Source of the DNA: Saccoglossus kowalevskii
Taxonomy: Eukaryota; Hemichordata; Enteropneusta; Harrimaniidae
Direction: 5' to 3'
Length of the DNA: 31,561 nucleotides
Assembly (NCBI RefSeq): GCF_000003605.2
Contig: NW_003137333.1
Location: forward strand, 146,224 to 177,784
This document shows positions 1-9,775 of this stretch, piece after piece. Position 1 is the stretch's first letter, and each line of letters opens with the position of its first letter. A program made the position numbers and the translations under genes. Below the pieces are notes generated by a model. It ran no database searches. It was not told the origin of the DNA and saw only the letters and a list, made by a program, of their open reading frames with translations.

Positions 1-327
1 ATGGACTTGGGATGTGTTTAAAACTTAACTGTATAATTGGGGTTCTAGCCACATTGCATAATCTGTTAGTTATTTGGCAACTTTAACCTCAAAATATTTA
101 GCCTATAACATTTTTTGCATCAACAAATTTATAGGCAGTATAGATAATAGTTATTATTAAGAACACATTTGTACGATTAACTTCTTTATCGTTTGTTCTG
201 AAATAATATTTTTAAAAATATATGCATGAGCGCGTGTGTGAATTCTGTAAAACATGATATCAAAAACAGGGTGACCACCCCCTATTCGAAAAATCAAAAA
301 CGGGGTAACCCCCCCCTGCTGATCCAC

Positions 328-345
328 CGACCCCCCCCCCCCCAG
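328..345. repeat. Poly-C tract
   Basis: A run of about 13 C preceded by a shorter C run and two imperfect copies of ATCAAAAACRGGGT. Creates a spurious glycine-rich frame on the minus strand. Confidence 0.8.
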
Positions 346-617
346 GCCGAAGTAACTGACCAATCCCTTAGGTTATTCTGAGCGTGTCAGCGGTGGGTAA
401 TATATTTGAGTATGTGCCATACATAAGCGGTAAACATACCACCTCTTACCACGGAATAATCATGACACATCATCGACAGTTTAGTTGGTGTTACTTACAT
501 TTACACTTCTCTGGATTTGTGTAAATAACATTAATGTTGGTAATGTTTTATAATTGGTCATCATCTGTATGAATCTACCTCTTTTATTCAGTTCTAAAAC
601 ATCTTCTATGATTAGCT

Positions 618-1297
618 GATTTGTTCTGCTGATCTCCTGTCGCTAGAAGTGTGTGTTTTGATTGGTTCATTTCAATGATTGACAATTGTACACCAGGTGT
701 TAGGGATTATTATCCAATGATTATGGTAGCCGATTTGTTCTGCTGATCTATTGCGCGAGAAAAGTGTGTTTTGATTGGTTCATTTCAATGATTGGCAATT
801 GTACACCAGGTGTTAGGGATTATTACCCAATGATTATGGTAGCCGATTTGTTCTGCTGATCTACTGCGCTAGAAAAGTGTGTTTTGATTGGTTCATTTCA
901 ATAATTGACAATTGTACACCAGGTGTTAGGGATTATTACCAAATGATTATGGTAGCCGATTTGTTCTGCTGATCTACTGCGCTAGAAAAGTGTGTTTTGA
1001 TTGGTTCATTTCAATGATTGACAATTGTACACCAGGTGTTAGGAATTATTACCCAATGATTATGGTAGCCGATTTGTTCTGCTGATCTACTGCGCTAGAA
1101 AAGTGTGTTTTGATTGGTTCATTTCAATAATTGACAATTGTACACCAGGTGTTAGGGATTATTACCCAATGATTATGGTAGCAGATTTGTTCTGCTGATC
1201 TACAGTCGACTGGAAACTGTGTTTTGATTGGTTCATTTCAATGATTGAAAATCATATACCAGGTGTTAGGGATTATGACTCAATGGTTATAAATACT
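618..1297 (+). repeat. 113-bp tandem repeat, six copies, each with CCAAT-type motifs
   Basis: Copies begin GATTTGTTCTGCTGATCT at 618, 732, 845, 958, 1071 and 1184, so the period is 113-114 bp. The inner copies are nearly identical; the first and last have diverged. Each holds TGATTGGTT (an inverted CCAAT box with consensus flanks) about 38 bp after the start; most copies also hold ACAATTGTACACCAGGTGTTAG and a second CCAAT/CAAAT-like element. It lies in an intron, so an enhancer role is only a possibility. Confidence 0.95.
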
Positions 1298-1801
1298 CGA
1301 ATCCACTGCGAATGAGGCAAATTTGTATCGCATTTTTCTTCTTTTTGTATATTATGTTACAAAGCATTTCATTTTCAGTTTCTCATTTTTTAAAACTTCA
1401 CTTTGGTGTCGAATACATTCGTTTATATGGGGTTGACCATTAGAAAGGGGGAATCCAGCAGAAATCGATAACAGTAAAACAAAAATTTCGCACGCATAAT
1501 TCTTAGAGGAAATATTTGTACACAATGTGAAAGTACAGCAAAGTTATCATGGAAACAAATAACACAAAACTAAGTGAAAGAAAAAATATTTTGCAAATTG
1601 TTCCACCATTGAGTTTCTAAGAGTTCGTAATGGTCCGTTCTCTATTATTACAGCATTGGTTCTTTCAAGAATACAGCGAAATATAAACACATCCAGAACT
1701 TAAGAATTTAGCTAGCGAGTACTGTATCATCTTATCACCGACCAACGCTCTTGTATCGTGTGTTATTTCATTTCATCTCTACTTTCACGTTACCTTTACA
1801 G

Positions 1802-1891
1802 GGAGGCCCTGGTGGTTCGTCGTGTGGATTTGGTAATTTCATGGAAATCGGTCCATTAGACGTGAACTTGAATCCAAGAAATACAACTTGG
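1802..1891 (+). CDS. SCPEP1: SCPEP1-like exon a (oxyanion-hole exon)
   Basis: 30 codons in phase 0, opening with GGPGGSSCGFGNF; the backbone of this glycine-rich loop forms the oxyanion hole in S10 enzymes. It ends NPRNTTW with a sequon. Acceptor is tttacag and donor gtaagaac. The preceding residues (usually WLQ) must come from an exon before the window. Confidence 0.93.
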
Positions 1892-4800
1892 GTAAGAACA
1901 TGCATGTCATAGCGCCACCTAGTGTGTGAAGCTCGACTAATTTGTAACTGTGTGGCAACACTCATAAATAACGTCAGGCCATATTTGTAGAATAACGTAA
2001 TTATACTGAAATAAACGTTGTAGGTCATTTTAGGTTCGATGACATTGCTACCATGGCACATGTAACACATTTTTGTATATATATTTATAATTGCAGATGT
2101 CAAAGGTTAACATATTGTTTATAGATAATCCGGTTGGTACAGGATACAGTTATGTCGATAATATTGATGCTATGACAACGGATGTCCATGGAATTGCGTT
2201 GGATCTTGTGACTGTAATCAAGGCATTCATTAAAAAACATGACGAATTCAAGGTAACCATATTATAAAGTGAAAACAAATTTTTATTCAAAATTGTTATT
2301 TCAACCGATCAGTGATTTTGATCAGGATCATGGTTCGTGTTAAGTTTGAACGTGATCAATCCAGGTATATTAGAGATATGGTTCCGGAATAGCATTTGTT
2401 AATACAAAATGGCGGTTAGTCGGCCATTTGAATGCAATGTTTAATACAAAATGACGTGCATTAAGGTCTCGTGCACGGGAACTACAACGCGTTGTACGTT
2501 GAAACATTCAACTGCAACACATTGACATATGATACCATGTGCATTGTGTATTTCAAAATACCTCGACAATTATCACATAAACATAAGGACTAATAAAACA
2601 ACGTGCTTGCATCTGAAATCAGTTGCAGATGTCCGTACACAAAAGTGCTCAATAACATAGACCAAACCAGTCAAATTAGACGTTCTAAGAAATAGTGTTA
2701 TTGGTTTCAACACACAGTCGACAGAACCTGATGTTTGCTGTCTGTCGTCCGTGGTAACCTTTACATTTTTGAGTCACGTTGGTTTCGTATGTACAATGGG
2801 TGGGTTCTCTCTCATATATTTATCCTAGGGTAGTTCAGTCTCAGATTTGTTAATTTCAATTCATGACCATATTTTTCATATTTCATTTTCAGAGCTCTGA
2901 CATATTTTGTGCATATTGTATTGAGAATGTAATACATAGTTTATAATTTCATTACAATCACGCATCACTGAGGAATGTACACAATTCGATTATTTCTAAT
3001 ATATACTTGTACACCGTATTGATAATGTAATGCGATAATGAGGTTACACTGAATCCGCCCCTGGAAAACCTATGAATACAGGAAAATTAGGTTGGTGGCG
3101 TGATATTTTCTCCGGATGAGGCGGAAATTGATGCAACAGATTATCTTGTGTGATATTATTGTGGAAGTATCGTTACCAGACTAATATATTTTCGGTTTCG
3201 ATGCCGTTTCCAGCCAGCAAATTATGGAATTGACAAATATCGCACTGTCCTACTGTAAAATCCGGGTAGCTATGACTTAGACATACGAGTCGGTCAAAAT
3301 GCCAAAGCTTTGGAGTCAATGAACGTAACACGTGTCATAAGAAGTCTATCATAAATTCGTAAACTGTGTACTTACTCAAGCGGGAAACACGTGACATTTA
3401 TATTATATCACATGCTATGAAACTGAATGGTTTGATTGCTGTTTCGGAAGAGGGTCGGCATAGATTTGAAATTGAGACACTATATAAATAAATATATTAC
3501 TTCTTTCATAGTTGTAATGGCCATGATGTCAGAACATGTTTTGTATAATTTACCATATTTCATATTTTGATTAGAGATTACATCACTCCCGCCACCTCCT
3601 CCACCCAAGAGAGGGTAACACTGATTTACATTAAAACTCAAGATCCTCTATATTATAAGGTTATTGCGAGAATGCCTTAAAGTAGACACAATGACAGTAC
3701 AGCTGGAGTATCGACCGACGCGCGGCGTACTGTCATCGTGCATACTTTGAGGTATTCTCGTAATAACCTTATTATTTTACATTTTTTCCTTTCAAGGAAT
3801 ACACCAAGGGAATGCCGAAATTGAAAATGTTTAGAACAGAATCAGCACACTTCGTTGTGTGGAGTCCGGTCAAACTCTGGTGGCAGCCATGTTTGTTTTT
3901 ATTATTGGAGGACGCTTATGCGCGTAATCATTCCATATTTGGAATTCGCATTTCCTAATATGGTAGAATAAAAATACCCCGTAAATTACCTTAAAATTAC
4001 GGCACGTTGTAACTTATGGCGTTACGGCGACACGTGTATAATAATACGTGGTATTACGTGTGGAAATAATAGTAACTAACGTTGATATGTTTCTTTCAGA
4101 CTGTTCCTTTATATATATTCTCAGAGTCGTATGGAGGTAAAATGACTGTTGCCTTTAGTCTGGAGCTACACACGGTAATCTTATACACGTATCTTGTCTG
4201 TTGCAATTCATTTCAAATTATATATAGCAACCCTCCATTGAAAAACACACAACAACAACAGGGATTCTTTCTCAATTTTCCCGAGGCTAAGTTTAACGAT
4301 AGAACACTTAAATATATATATATATATTAGGAGTTTTCCGTTCAAAATGTTTTAATAAATATATTTGGAATTATTCAAAAAGTCAGATTGTTTGGATAAT
4401 TGTATGGACGATTTGTAAGGAAATGCGCGCTCTAGTATTGGTTGGGTTTCTGGGTCAGTAGGTGTGTTTTAGTGGCGTAGAAGAGCGTGGTTTGCTCATA
4501 TTATTTGCCGCACCGACTTTTCGATAATCCAGAAAATCATCGGCCGGGAAAAAAACATGTAATTAACTATAACCTCCTCTTCCATTTTCATAGGCAATTC
4601 AAAACAAAGAAGTAACATGCGACTTCAGAGGATTAGCTCTTGGAGATTCGTGGATATCGCCTATAGGTTCGTATAGACTATTAATGGTATGTGATATAAA
4701 CTATTATTTTATTCAGTCGTGTTCGTCACTACACAGCCACTGGTTTCCATAGTATTCATGAAAAAGTCGTACGTTAGAGTAGTTACAATGCGATAATTGT

Positions 4801-7800
4801 TTTCATATTTCCTGCATTAATTGCATATGGTAATACAAGATTTTATATATTTTTGCAGATTCCGTCATGACATGGGGACCATACCTTTATGCAACGGTAT
4901 GTATCGGCCTAATGTAGATTTCTAGATACTGCCGTGTGCGTATCTTTATAATCATATGTGCATATCTTTATAATCATATGTGCATATCTTTATAACGTTA
5001 TATCTCATTGCAATGGAGTATGTAATATGTTCTTCCCCATTCCTCAATATATGGATGTCTATTTATGATACTAATTATATTACCAGTCTTTAGTAGATAT
5101 CAAAGGTATGTCAGCTGTGAATGGAGTTGCCAATAAATGCCAACATGCCATTGAAAAGGGTGACTGGAAGAACGCCACTGAGTTATGGAGTGATGCTGAA
5201 TCTACAATTGAAGAGGTGAGGATAACCAAACGATCGTGTTACTTGAAGTTACTTCACAGAAAATACATTAAAAACGCACAATTATTTACTTAAAGATGCA
5301 ATATGGAAGAAAATATATATTTATGATTTATCCAATCTGATTAAAGTCCAATATATAATAATTAAAACAAATGTAGCCTATACCAACATCGAATTTTAAA
5401 CAGATTATGAACTAAAAATGTTGCATCTCCAGGACACACAACAGCATTCCTCAATTTAAAATTCATAACCGCTAATACGCATGCGCATGCGATTGTTATT
5501 TTACGTACCTACACAACATGGGCTAGTCTGGTCCCTTGCCCCAGTTTCTTAACCGCCCTCAGGGTTGAAATTGGGGCAGGGGACCAGACTAAACATGGGC
5601 ATATGCGTATAAGAGAATTGTATTGTTACATGGAACGAATAGTAGCCTTGTATATGTAATATTTAAACTATTGTCCAAATAATAACACAAACTATGCAAT
5701 ACGTAACCTGTGTGTTAATATTGTTGTTTGTTACTGTAAAACAGCATTGTTGGTGAATAATTTGGTTTTATTGTAAACCAAATATGTAGTTTTTGCAGCA
5801 AACAAAATAGCATTCGTCGACACAATATTCTCGGCGTTCGTCATTGTGCATACCAAAACAACTGCCGTGTAAAGCAAACACTTTTTATAGTTGAATACGT
5901 AGTTTAAACAACCCATTCGCAACGGACATTGACAGCGATTAAAGAAGATGAATCATGATTCTAAATGGCATTCAACAACGTATCAAGCTTTCAAGATTTA
6001 AAGAGTCTGCAATATGTTTATAATATTACATATTGAATGAACGCAATTTGATAAACCACCACCACCTTTCTGTCAGTGGGCGTAAAATCTCCAGTCCAAC
6101 AACAAGTGTTTGTCATTACAAGGCAGTTGTAAACTATCATCCAGGGTAATCTCGTCATATAGTTGAAGTATCTCTAATGCAGCATGTCTGTTCAACGCAA
6201 CTTTCGAACCCCCTGTGTTGGCCTGTTCTACATTGTTTTTCAATTCAAATAAAATGAAATTTATGGAAAAAAATATGAAGTATACCTAGGTAAAAAATAA
6301 ATGTTATAACTATTATTTAAAAATGTAAGATGAAACTGTTAAACGAAAAGCCTGGCGACTAATATAATAGTACAATGTGAAAGCAAACAATTATCCAAAT
6401 TAGGTAATTAATGTGTATGGTTTTCAACTTTATATTAATCACGTCTGCGGATTACCCCACGATCACACATGTATCAAGTTTCGTTGTTTTTAAAATATCT
6501 GTGAAACTGCTAAAATATGTTAATTAATTCAAATTAGATATGTACACACGGCAACCAAAAACTAATCAGAGAACAATGACTAATTTAGTTGCAAACTATA
6601 ATTAATATGAACAGTTAAAGCTAAAAGGGTATGTGCATTATTCCAGAGCATCTATGTATTAATTAACTTTGAATCTTGGAATATCTTTTAAAAAGCTGAA
6701 CAATGACAAAATGTAATGTTAATTATGTAATTATTATACACAGATTTTGACCCAAAGCAATTCGGTCCTAGAGTATCTACGTACGAAGTCTCATATTATA
6801 TGACTTATGAGAGTTTAAAGACATGTTGGAACCGTGACGTCTGTAATACTTTAGAAAATTTCAATACACTTATTTCCTGTCGGCTAACTACGATCTGTTG
6901 CAAAAGTCGAATGATTTGAATTTAAACTTGAATTTATTTGTATTTATTTATTTTAATATAGCTCAATGTTTCTCCTTTACGTTTGATTTTACGCAAAATG
7001 CACGATCTCGCAGTGGACGGGAAGCTACACATAGTTGGAATTTACCAAACTGTTCACCCACGTGCTAGTACAAATAAAATAACTGATGCGTTTTGTTTGC
7101 AGTTAACGGATAACGTGAATTTTTACAATATATTACAACATAACGCAGATGAGCAGAACGTGGTTGAAAAGAAGTTTCTGGAAGACAAATATCTGGGTAA
7201 TGATATATAATAAAGCATGTAAAATAACATACGTTAAATAACTCACGTGTACAGTGCATTGTGGTACGGATAGTGTGCACATTTCACAATAAATGTTATA
7301 GTAATCATGTGTACGGTCCCCACTCTTCAAACGTAAGCAATATATGCACAAGAAAAACTGAACGTATCATATTACTCAACACGATACTGAATGAGAAAAT
7401 CCATGAACACATATTACATATTTCCAATCTATTTTATAGATTATCTTTATCGCCGCCATGTTGGTTATATGGACAACGACGCGTTGTCAAACTTGATGAA
7501 TGGAAAGATTAAAGACCAATTAGGAATTCCTAAGAATGTGACATGGGGAGGTAAATCAAACGACTTAAGGCTGAGGGGTCATGTATAAATGATAACTTGT
7601 TCACCTCCATATTATTACACCAGTAATGAATGCTATCGTTTGTTACTTTAGTTACTCACACTTCTTAACGGTGCTTAAAATCAATAATTAACTCCCAACT
7701 AACGTATAATTATTCACTCTAGGTCAGTCTGGAGAAGTGTTCTCAACCCAGGCAGAAGACTTCATGAAACCTGTCGTAGACACGGGTAAGTCGAGCTATA

Positions 7801-9706
7801 TCATATTGGACACATGATTGCATATTTACGATCGCGTTGTTGAGTTATTGTAAGTTATTGTAAGTCCTCTATATCGGTAGTACCCTAATCAATTTTGGCT
7901 TTAAAACAGACCTTCAGTACTGCCATAACGTTTAACCCATTGCTCCACTTAAGAGAGCCTGATGGGATTAGTTTGTGAACTAAGCCATCAAACCATCCCC
8001 AACGGACAGCCATGGCAAATGCCACAAACTTCCAGTATCCATACTGAAATAGTATAAATTTGAATGCATAGTATAATGAATTTGAGTGTTTATAACATCC
8101 AGTAATTACAAATACTGAATATTCAGAGTTTATTACTTGTATCAAATTCACACTATAATCTAGATACTAACTCTCATATTAGATGGATATCCAAGAACGT
8201 ACATCAACAGAAAATTGTTCAAAACTATATCAAAGGTGCAATTCAAGTACAACTCTAATGAGGAGAATTAAAGAGAACTATAAACCAGTGGGCATACGAC
8301 CTCATAACCGAATCTTCATTGCTAGAGGGCATTTTGGTTATAGCATCAACTACTCACACAATATTTATCCAGTCACAACAACCAGTAATATCACATACTT
8401 ACAATGTGTCTCTCTTTGTATGCAGTTGATCAACTCTTATCATCAACCAATTTATCTGTGGTTGTATACAATGGTCAGTTGGATCTTATAGTAGACACTC
8501 CAGGTGAAGTAAATCTTCAAACTGTCAGAACCATGATTTATGTACAGATTCTCTATTATTACATCATATTATCAATGAGGTGGTAGCAGTTCTGGTGTAG
8601 CCTTTTGGAGCAAGACTGTTATCAGTCATAATGGTTGAATGGGACATCGCACAATGCGTGCGGGTGACTGCACCCTGAACACTTAATCGTCACTGTTTTG
8701 ATAAACAAGTTGTGTACATAATTCAGGGATGTTATATCATTGATATAGAAGATTATCCATACCATACATACATACATTTATCTTCTGTGGTTCAACAACT
8801 TTCTTCCAAGTTAGTAATATGGCGTACGAATAATAATGATGCAAACAGTGGAAAATAATTGTTTGTTCCAACAAGCTACACCGTATACAATCATTTGGTA
8901 TCACAAAGGTTATTGGAGCTTACGAGTATTTCAAAGATGCAGTTAGTGACCAACTATTATCCCAAAACTACTGAATTTTATTTCAGTGAAACGTCTTTAT
9001 ACCACATTCATCTCACACTGCTAAGAAACCTAACCATTCTTCGGTATACAAGACTTGGATACAATAAGTTTTGCCTACATCATTTTATGTACATCTTATG
9101 TGAAAGACTAACTATTCCGACAGGTACTGAAATGTGGATGTCCGATTTGACATGGGATGGAATCAAGGAGTTTGACAAGGCTAAGAGAACTCCTCTGTAT
9201 GTAGATGGGCGAATTGGAGACACTGCAGCTTTCGTGAAAACCTACAAAACGCTATCGTTTTACTGGATACTGAATGCTGGTCATATGGTAAGGGGAACTC
9301 ACAAGGGCAATATCCAATAGTTCTAAGACCATGCATATTAGACACCAGAAAGATAGTCACATTTGAAATGATGTTGGATCATAACATTATGCAGATCAAT
9401 GGATTCTGATGTAATATTCAAAGTTGAATATTAAATGAGACAAATCCGAAAGGTACAAAACGCAAATTTCAAGATTAAGACATTACAGTTGGATGGTCAT
9501 CGGGAGACTACATTCTTGCAACATACCAAGCATGTTACGCCTTTGCAGACTAAGATTCCTGAACTACATGTATGTCAACAATTTAAGCAAGAGCAATGTT
9601 TTTTAATGCATTTCAAATTATCCTAAATGTTCCACTATTTCAGGTACCAATTGATGCTGGGGACATGGCGCTCAAAATGATGGCAATGATAACAGGAACA
9701 GAGTAA
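1802..9706 (+). CDS. SCPEP1: Retinoid-inducible serine carboxypeptidase (SCPEP1-like), 12 exons, 5' end outside the window
   Basis: Peptidase family S10 serine carboxypeptidase, which removes C-terminal residues; the family acts in lysosomes or the secretory pathway. Exons: 1802-1891, 2097-2252, 4100-4174, 4594-4666, 4859-4896, 5087-5215, 7103-7196, 7440-7550, 7723-7785, 8426-8503, 9124-9287, 9644-9706. Joined they give 377 codons plus TAA with no frame break, and every intron is GT-AG. Visible motifs: oxyanion hole GGPGGSS, then DNPVGTGYSY, nucleophile Ser in SESYGGK, catalytic Asp in YNGQLDLIVDT, catalytic His in NAGHMVP. Sequons NTT, NAT, NVT and NLS fit a glycosylated lumenal protein. Vertebrate SCPEP1 has about 450 residues, so roughly 75-85 N-terminal residues (signal peptide, start) are missing here. 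The exon ending just before GGPGG is not in bases 1-1801. The whole triad is present, so the product is probably active. Paralogues of the same family cannot be excluded without a search. Confidence 0.95.
2097..2252 (+). CDS. SCPEP1: SCPEP1-like exon b
   Basis: 52 codons, phase 0 at both ends, carrying the family motif IDNPVGTGYSYV and the following helix (DLVTVIKAFIKKHDEF). Acceptor ttgcag, donor gtaaccat. The next intron is 1.8 kb, with a foldback element inside. Confidence 0.93.
2253..4099. other. 1.85-kb intron of the carboxypeptidase gene
   Basis: Non-coding. Contains a small hairpin around 2406-2430 (AAATGGC with GCCATTT) and the 116-bp foldback element at 3656-3771. No other gene seen. 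Confidence 0.8.
3656..3771. mobile_element. 116-bp foldback MITE-like element
   Basis: Arms of about 44 bp, 3657-3700 and 3727-3770, are inverted copies with few mismatches (left TAAGGTTATTGCGAGAATGC, right reverse complement TAAGGTTATTACGAGAATAC) around a 26-nt GC-rich loop. The flanks on both sides are TTA (3653-3655, 3772-3774), which fits a 3-bp target duplication of PIF/Harbinger type. It is too short to encode anything. Confidence 0.75.
4100..4174 (+). CDS. SCPEP1: SCPEP1-like exon c (nucleophile exon)
   Basis: 25 codons, phase 0 at both ends. Contains PLYIFSESYGGK, whose central Ser in the G-x-S-x-G-like elbow (here E-S-Y) is the catalytic nucleophile. Acceptor ttctttcag, donor gtaatctt. 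Reading runs past the donor without a stop for about 50 codons, but that stretch is intronic. Confidence 0.95.
4594..4666 (+). CDS. SCPEP1: SCPEP1-like exon d
   Basis: 73 nt containing the conserved LALGDSWISP stretch. It ends one base into an Asp codon completed by the next exon (G then AT). The donor is gttcgt, weak for a splice site but required by frame and homology. Confidence 0.88.
4859..4896 (+). CDS. SCPEP1: SCPEP1-like exon e (38 nt)
   Basis: A short exon giving D-SVMTWGPYLYAT, which matches the family stretch after the GDSWISP motif. Acceptor ttttgcag, donor gtatgt. It is followed by a 22-bp tandem repeat in the intron. Confidence 0.9.
4935..4998 (+). repeat. 22-bp tandem repeat, just under three copies
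   Basis: TGTGCATATCTTTATAATCATA starts at 4935 (one G for A), 4957 and 4979 (partial), directly after a 38-nt exon. No role is evident. Confidence 0.9.
5087..5215 (+). CDS. SCPEP1: SCPEP1-like exon f
   Basis: 43 codons, phase 0, from SLVDIKGMSAV to ESTIEE, with the sequon NAT before ELW. This is the helical cap region typical of SCPEP1. Acceptor ttaccag, donor gtgagg. Confidence 0.92.
5524..5591. mobile_element. 68-bp foldback element with a perfect 9-bp target duplication
   Basis: Begins TAGTCTGGTCCCTTGCCCCA and ends with its inverted counterpart (TGGGGCAGGGGACCAGACTA), one mismatch in 20, with a partly paired centre. It is flanked on both sides by AACATGGGC (5515-5523 and 5592-5600). A 9-bp duplication is typical of Mutator-like transposition. 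It has no coding capacity and would depend on a transposase elsewhere. Confidence 0.85.
6390..6660 (+). repeat. Degenerate copies of the AT-rich 'ATGCAAATTAGGTAATTAAT' repeat
   Basis: About 1.5 decayed monomers: AAATTAGGTAATTAATGTG, ATGTATCAAGTTTCG, CAACCAAAAACTAATCAG and CCAGAGCATCTATGTA occur in the same order as in the arrays at 20.6-21.2 kb and 23-24.2 kb. The 3' tail of those arrays is absent here. Confidence 0.7.
7103..7196 (+). CDS. SCPEP1: SCPEP1-like exon g
   Basis: 31 codons plus one base; NVNFYNIL is the recognisable family motif, followed by a variable lysine and glutamate-rich stretch. Acceptor tttgcag, donor gtaatg. The 1.9-kb intron before it holds a small foldback element and a degenerate repeat. 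Confidence 0.9.
7440..7550 (+). CDS. SCPEP1: SCPEP1-like exon h
   Basis: 111 nt, phase 1 at both ends. Carries RRHVGYMDNDALSNLMNG, a strongly conserved SCPEP1 segment, and the sequon NVT before WGG. Acceptor ttttatag, donor gtaaat. Confidence 0.93.
7723..7785 (+). CDS. SCPEP1: SCPEP1-like exon i
   Basis: 63 nt, phase 1 at both ends, encoding a segment with EDFMKPVVDT, matching the family EDFMKPV motif. Acceptor ttcactctag, donor gtaagt. Confidence 0.92.
7786..8425. other. Intron of the carboxypeptidase gene
   Basis: Non-coding; contains a doubled TAAGTTATTG at about 7849-7867. Open frames here are chance stretches on both strands. Confidence 0.75.
8426..8503 (+). CDS. SCPEP1: SCPEP1-like exon j (catalytic Asp exon)
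   Basis: 78 nt, phase 1 at both ends, reading VDQLLSSTNLSVVVYNGQ then LDLIVDTPG. The Asp of GQLD is the triad acid by family position. Acceptor tatgcag, donor gtgaag. Confidence 0.94.
8504..9123. other. Intron of the carboxypeptidase gene
   Basis: Non-coding. An open frame starting at 8859 runs through the intron into the real exon at 9124, but only the part after the attccgacag acceptor matches the family. Confidence 0.8.
9124..9287 (+). CDS. SCPEP1: SCPEP1-like exon k (catalytic His exon)
   Basis: 164 nt ending LSFYWILNAGHM; the His of AGHMVP is the triad base and the motif is completed by the last exon. Acceptor attccgacag, donor gtaagg. Confidence 0.95.
9644..9706 (+). CDS. SCPEP1: SCPEP1-like last coding exon
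   Basis: 20 codons and TAA: VPIDAGDMALKMMAMITGTE. It completes AGHMVP and ends at the family's usual C-terminus. Acceptor ctatttcag. Confidence 0.95.
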   Translation, partial: VPIDAGDMALKMMAMITGTE

Positions 9707-9769
9707 TGCAACACACAGGATGGGCTGAATGCACTCCAAGATATAAAGGCCGGAGCAATTTTCTGTATT

Positions 9770-9775
9770 AATAAA
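9770..9775 (+). terminator. Polyadenylation signal AATAAA for the carboxypeptidase gene
   Basis: First AATAAA after the stop codon, 64 nt downstream, which would give a very short 3' UTR. A second AATAAA at 9941-9946 is an alternative. Confidence 0.5.

Larger units (their letters stand above)
1..1801. other. Intron of the carboxypeptidase gene, left part
   Basis: No exon of the carboxypeptidase was found here: no open segment ends with the expected WLQ before a donor. It holds a C-rich tract at 328-345, a tandem array at 618-1297, and otherwise AT-rich non-coding DNA. Confidence 0.7.
5216..7102. other. 1.9-kb intron of the carboxypeptidase gene
   Basis: Non-coding, AT-rich. Holds the 14-bp alternating palindrome CGCATGCGCATGCG at 5478-5491, the 68-bp foldback at 5524-5591, and degenerate copies of an AT-rich dispersed repeat at about 6390-6660. 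Confidence 0.8.

Noticed and set aside
157-363. 68-codon minus-strand frame with a glycine run
   Set aside because: It is created by the poly-C tract; no splice or homology support, and it lies within an intron.
618-1297. Tandem array as a CRISPR or as the promoter of the carboxypeptidase
   Set aside because: The unit is 113 bp throughout, with no spacers, in animal DNA; and the first exons of the gene lie further upstream, so the array is intronic.
1768-2103. 111-codon minus-strand frame
   Set aside because: It overlaps the conserved GGPGGSS exon on the other strand and is its shadow.
8859-9123. Upstream part of the 153-codon frame that contains the catalytic-His exon
   Set aside because: The family match begins only at 9124, right after a good acceptor; the earlier part is an intron that stays open by chance.
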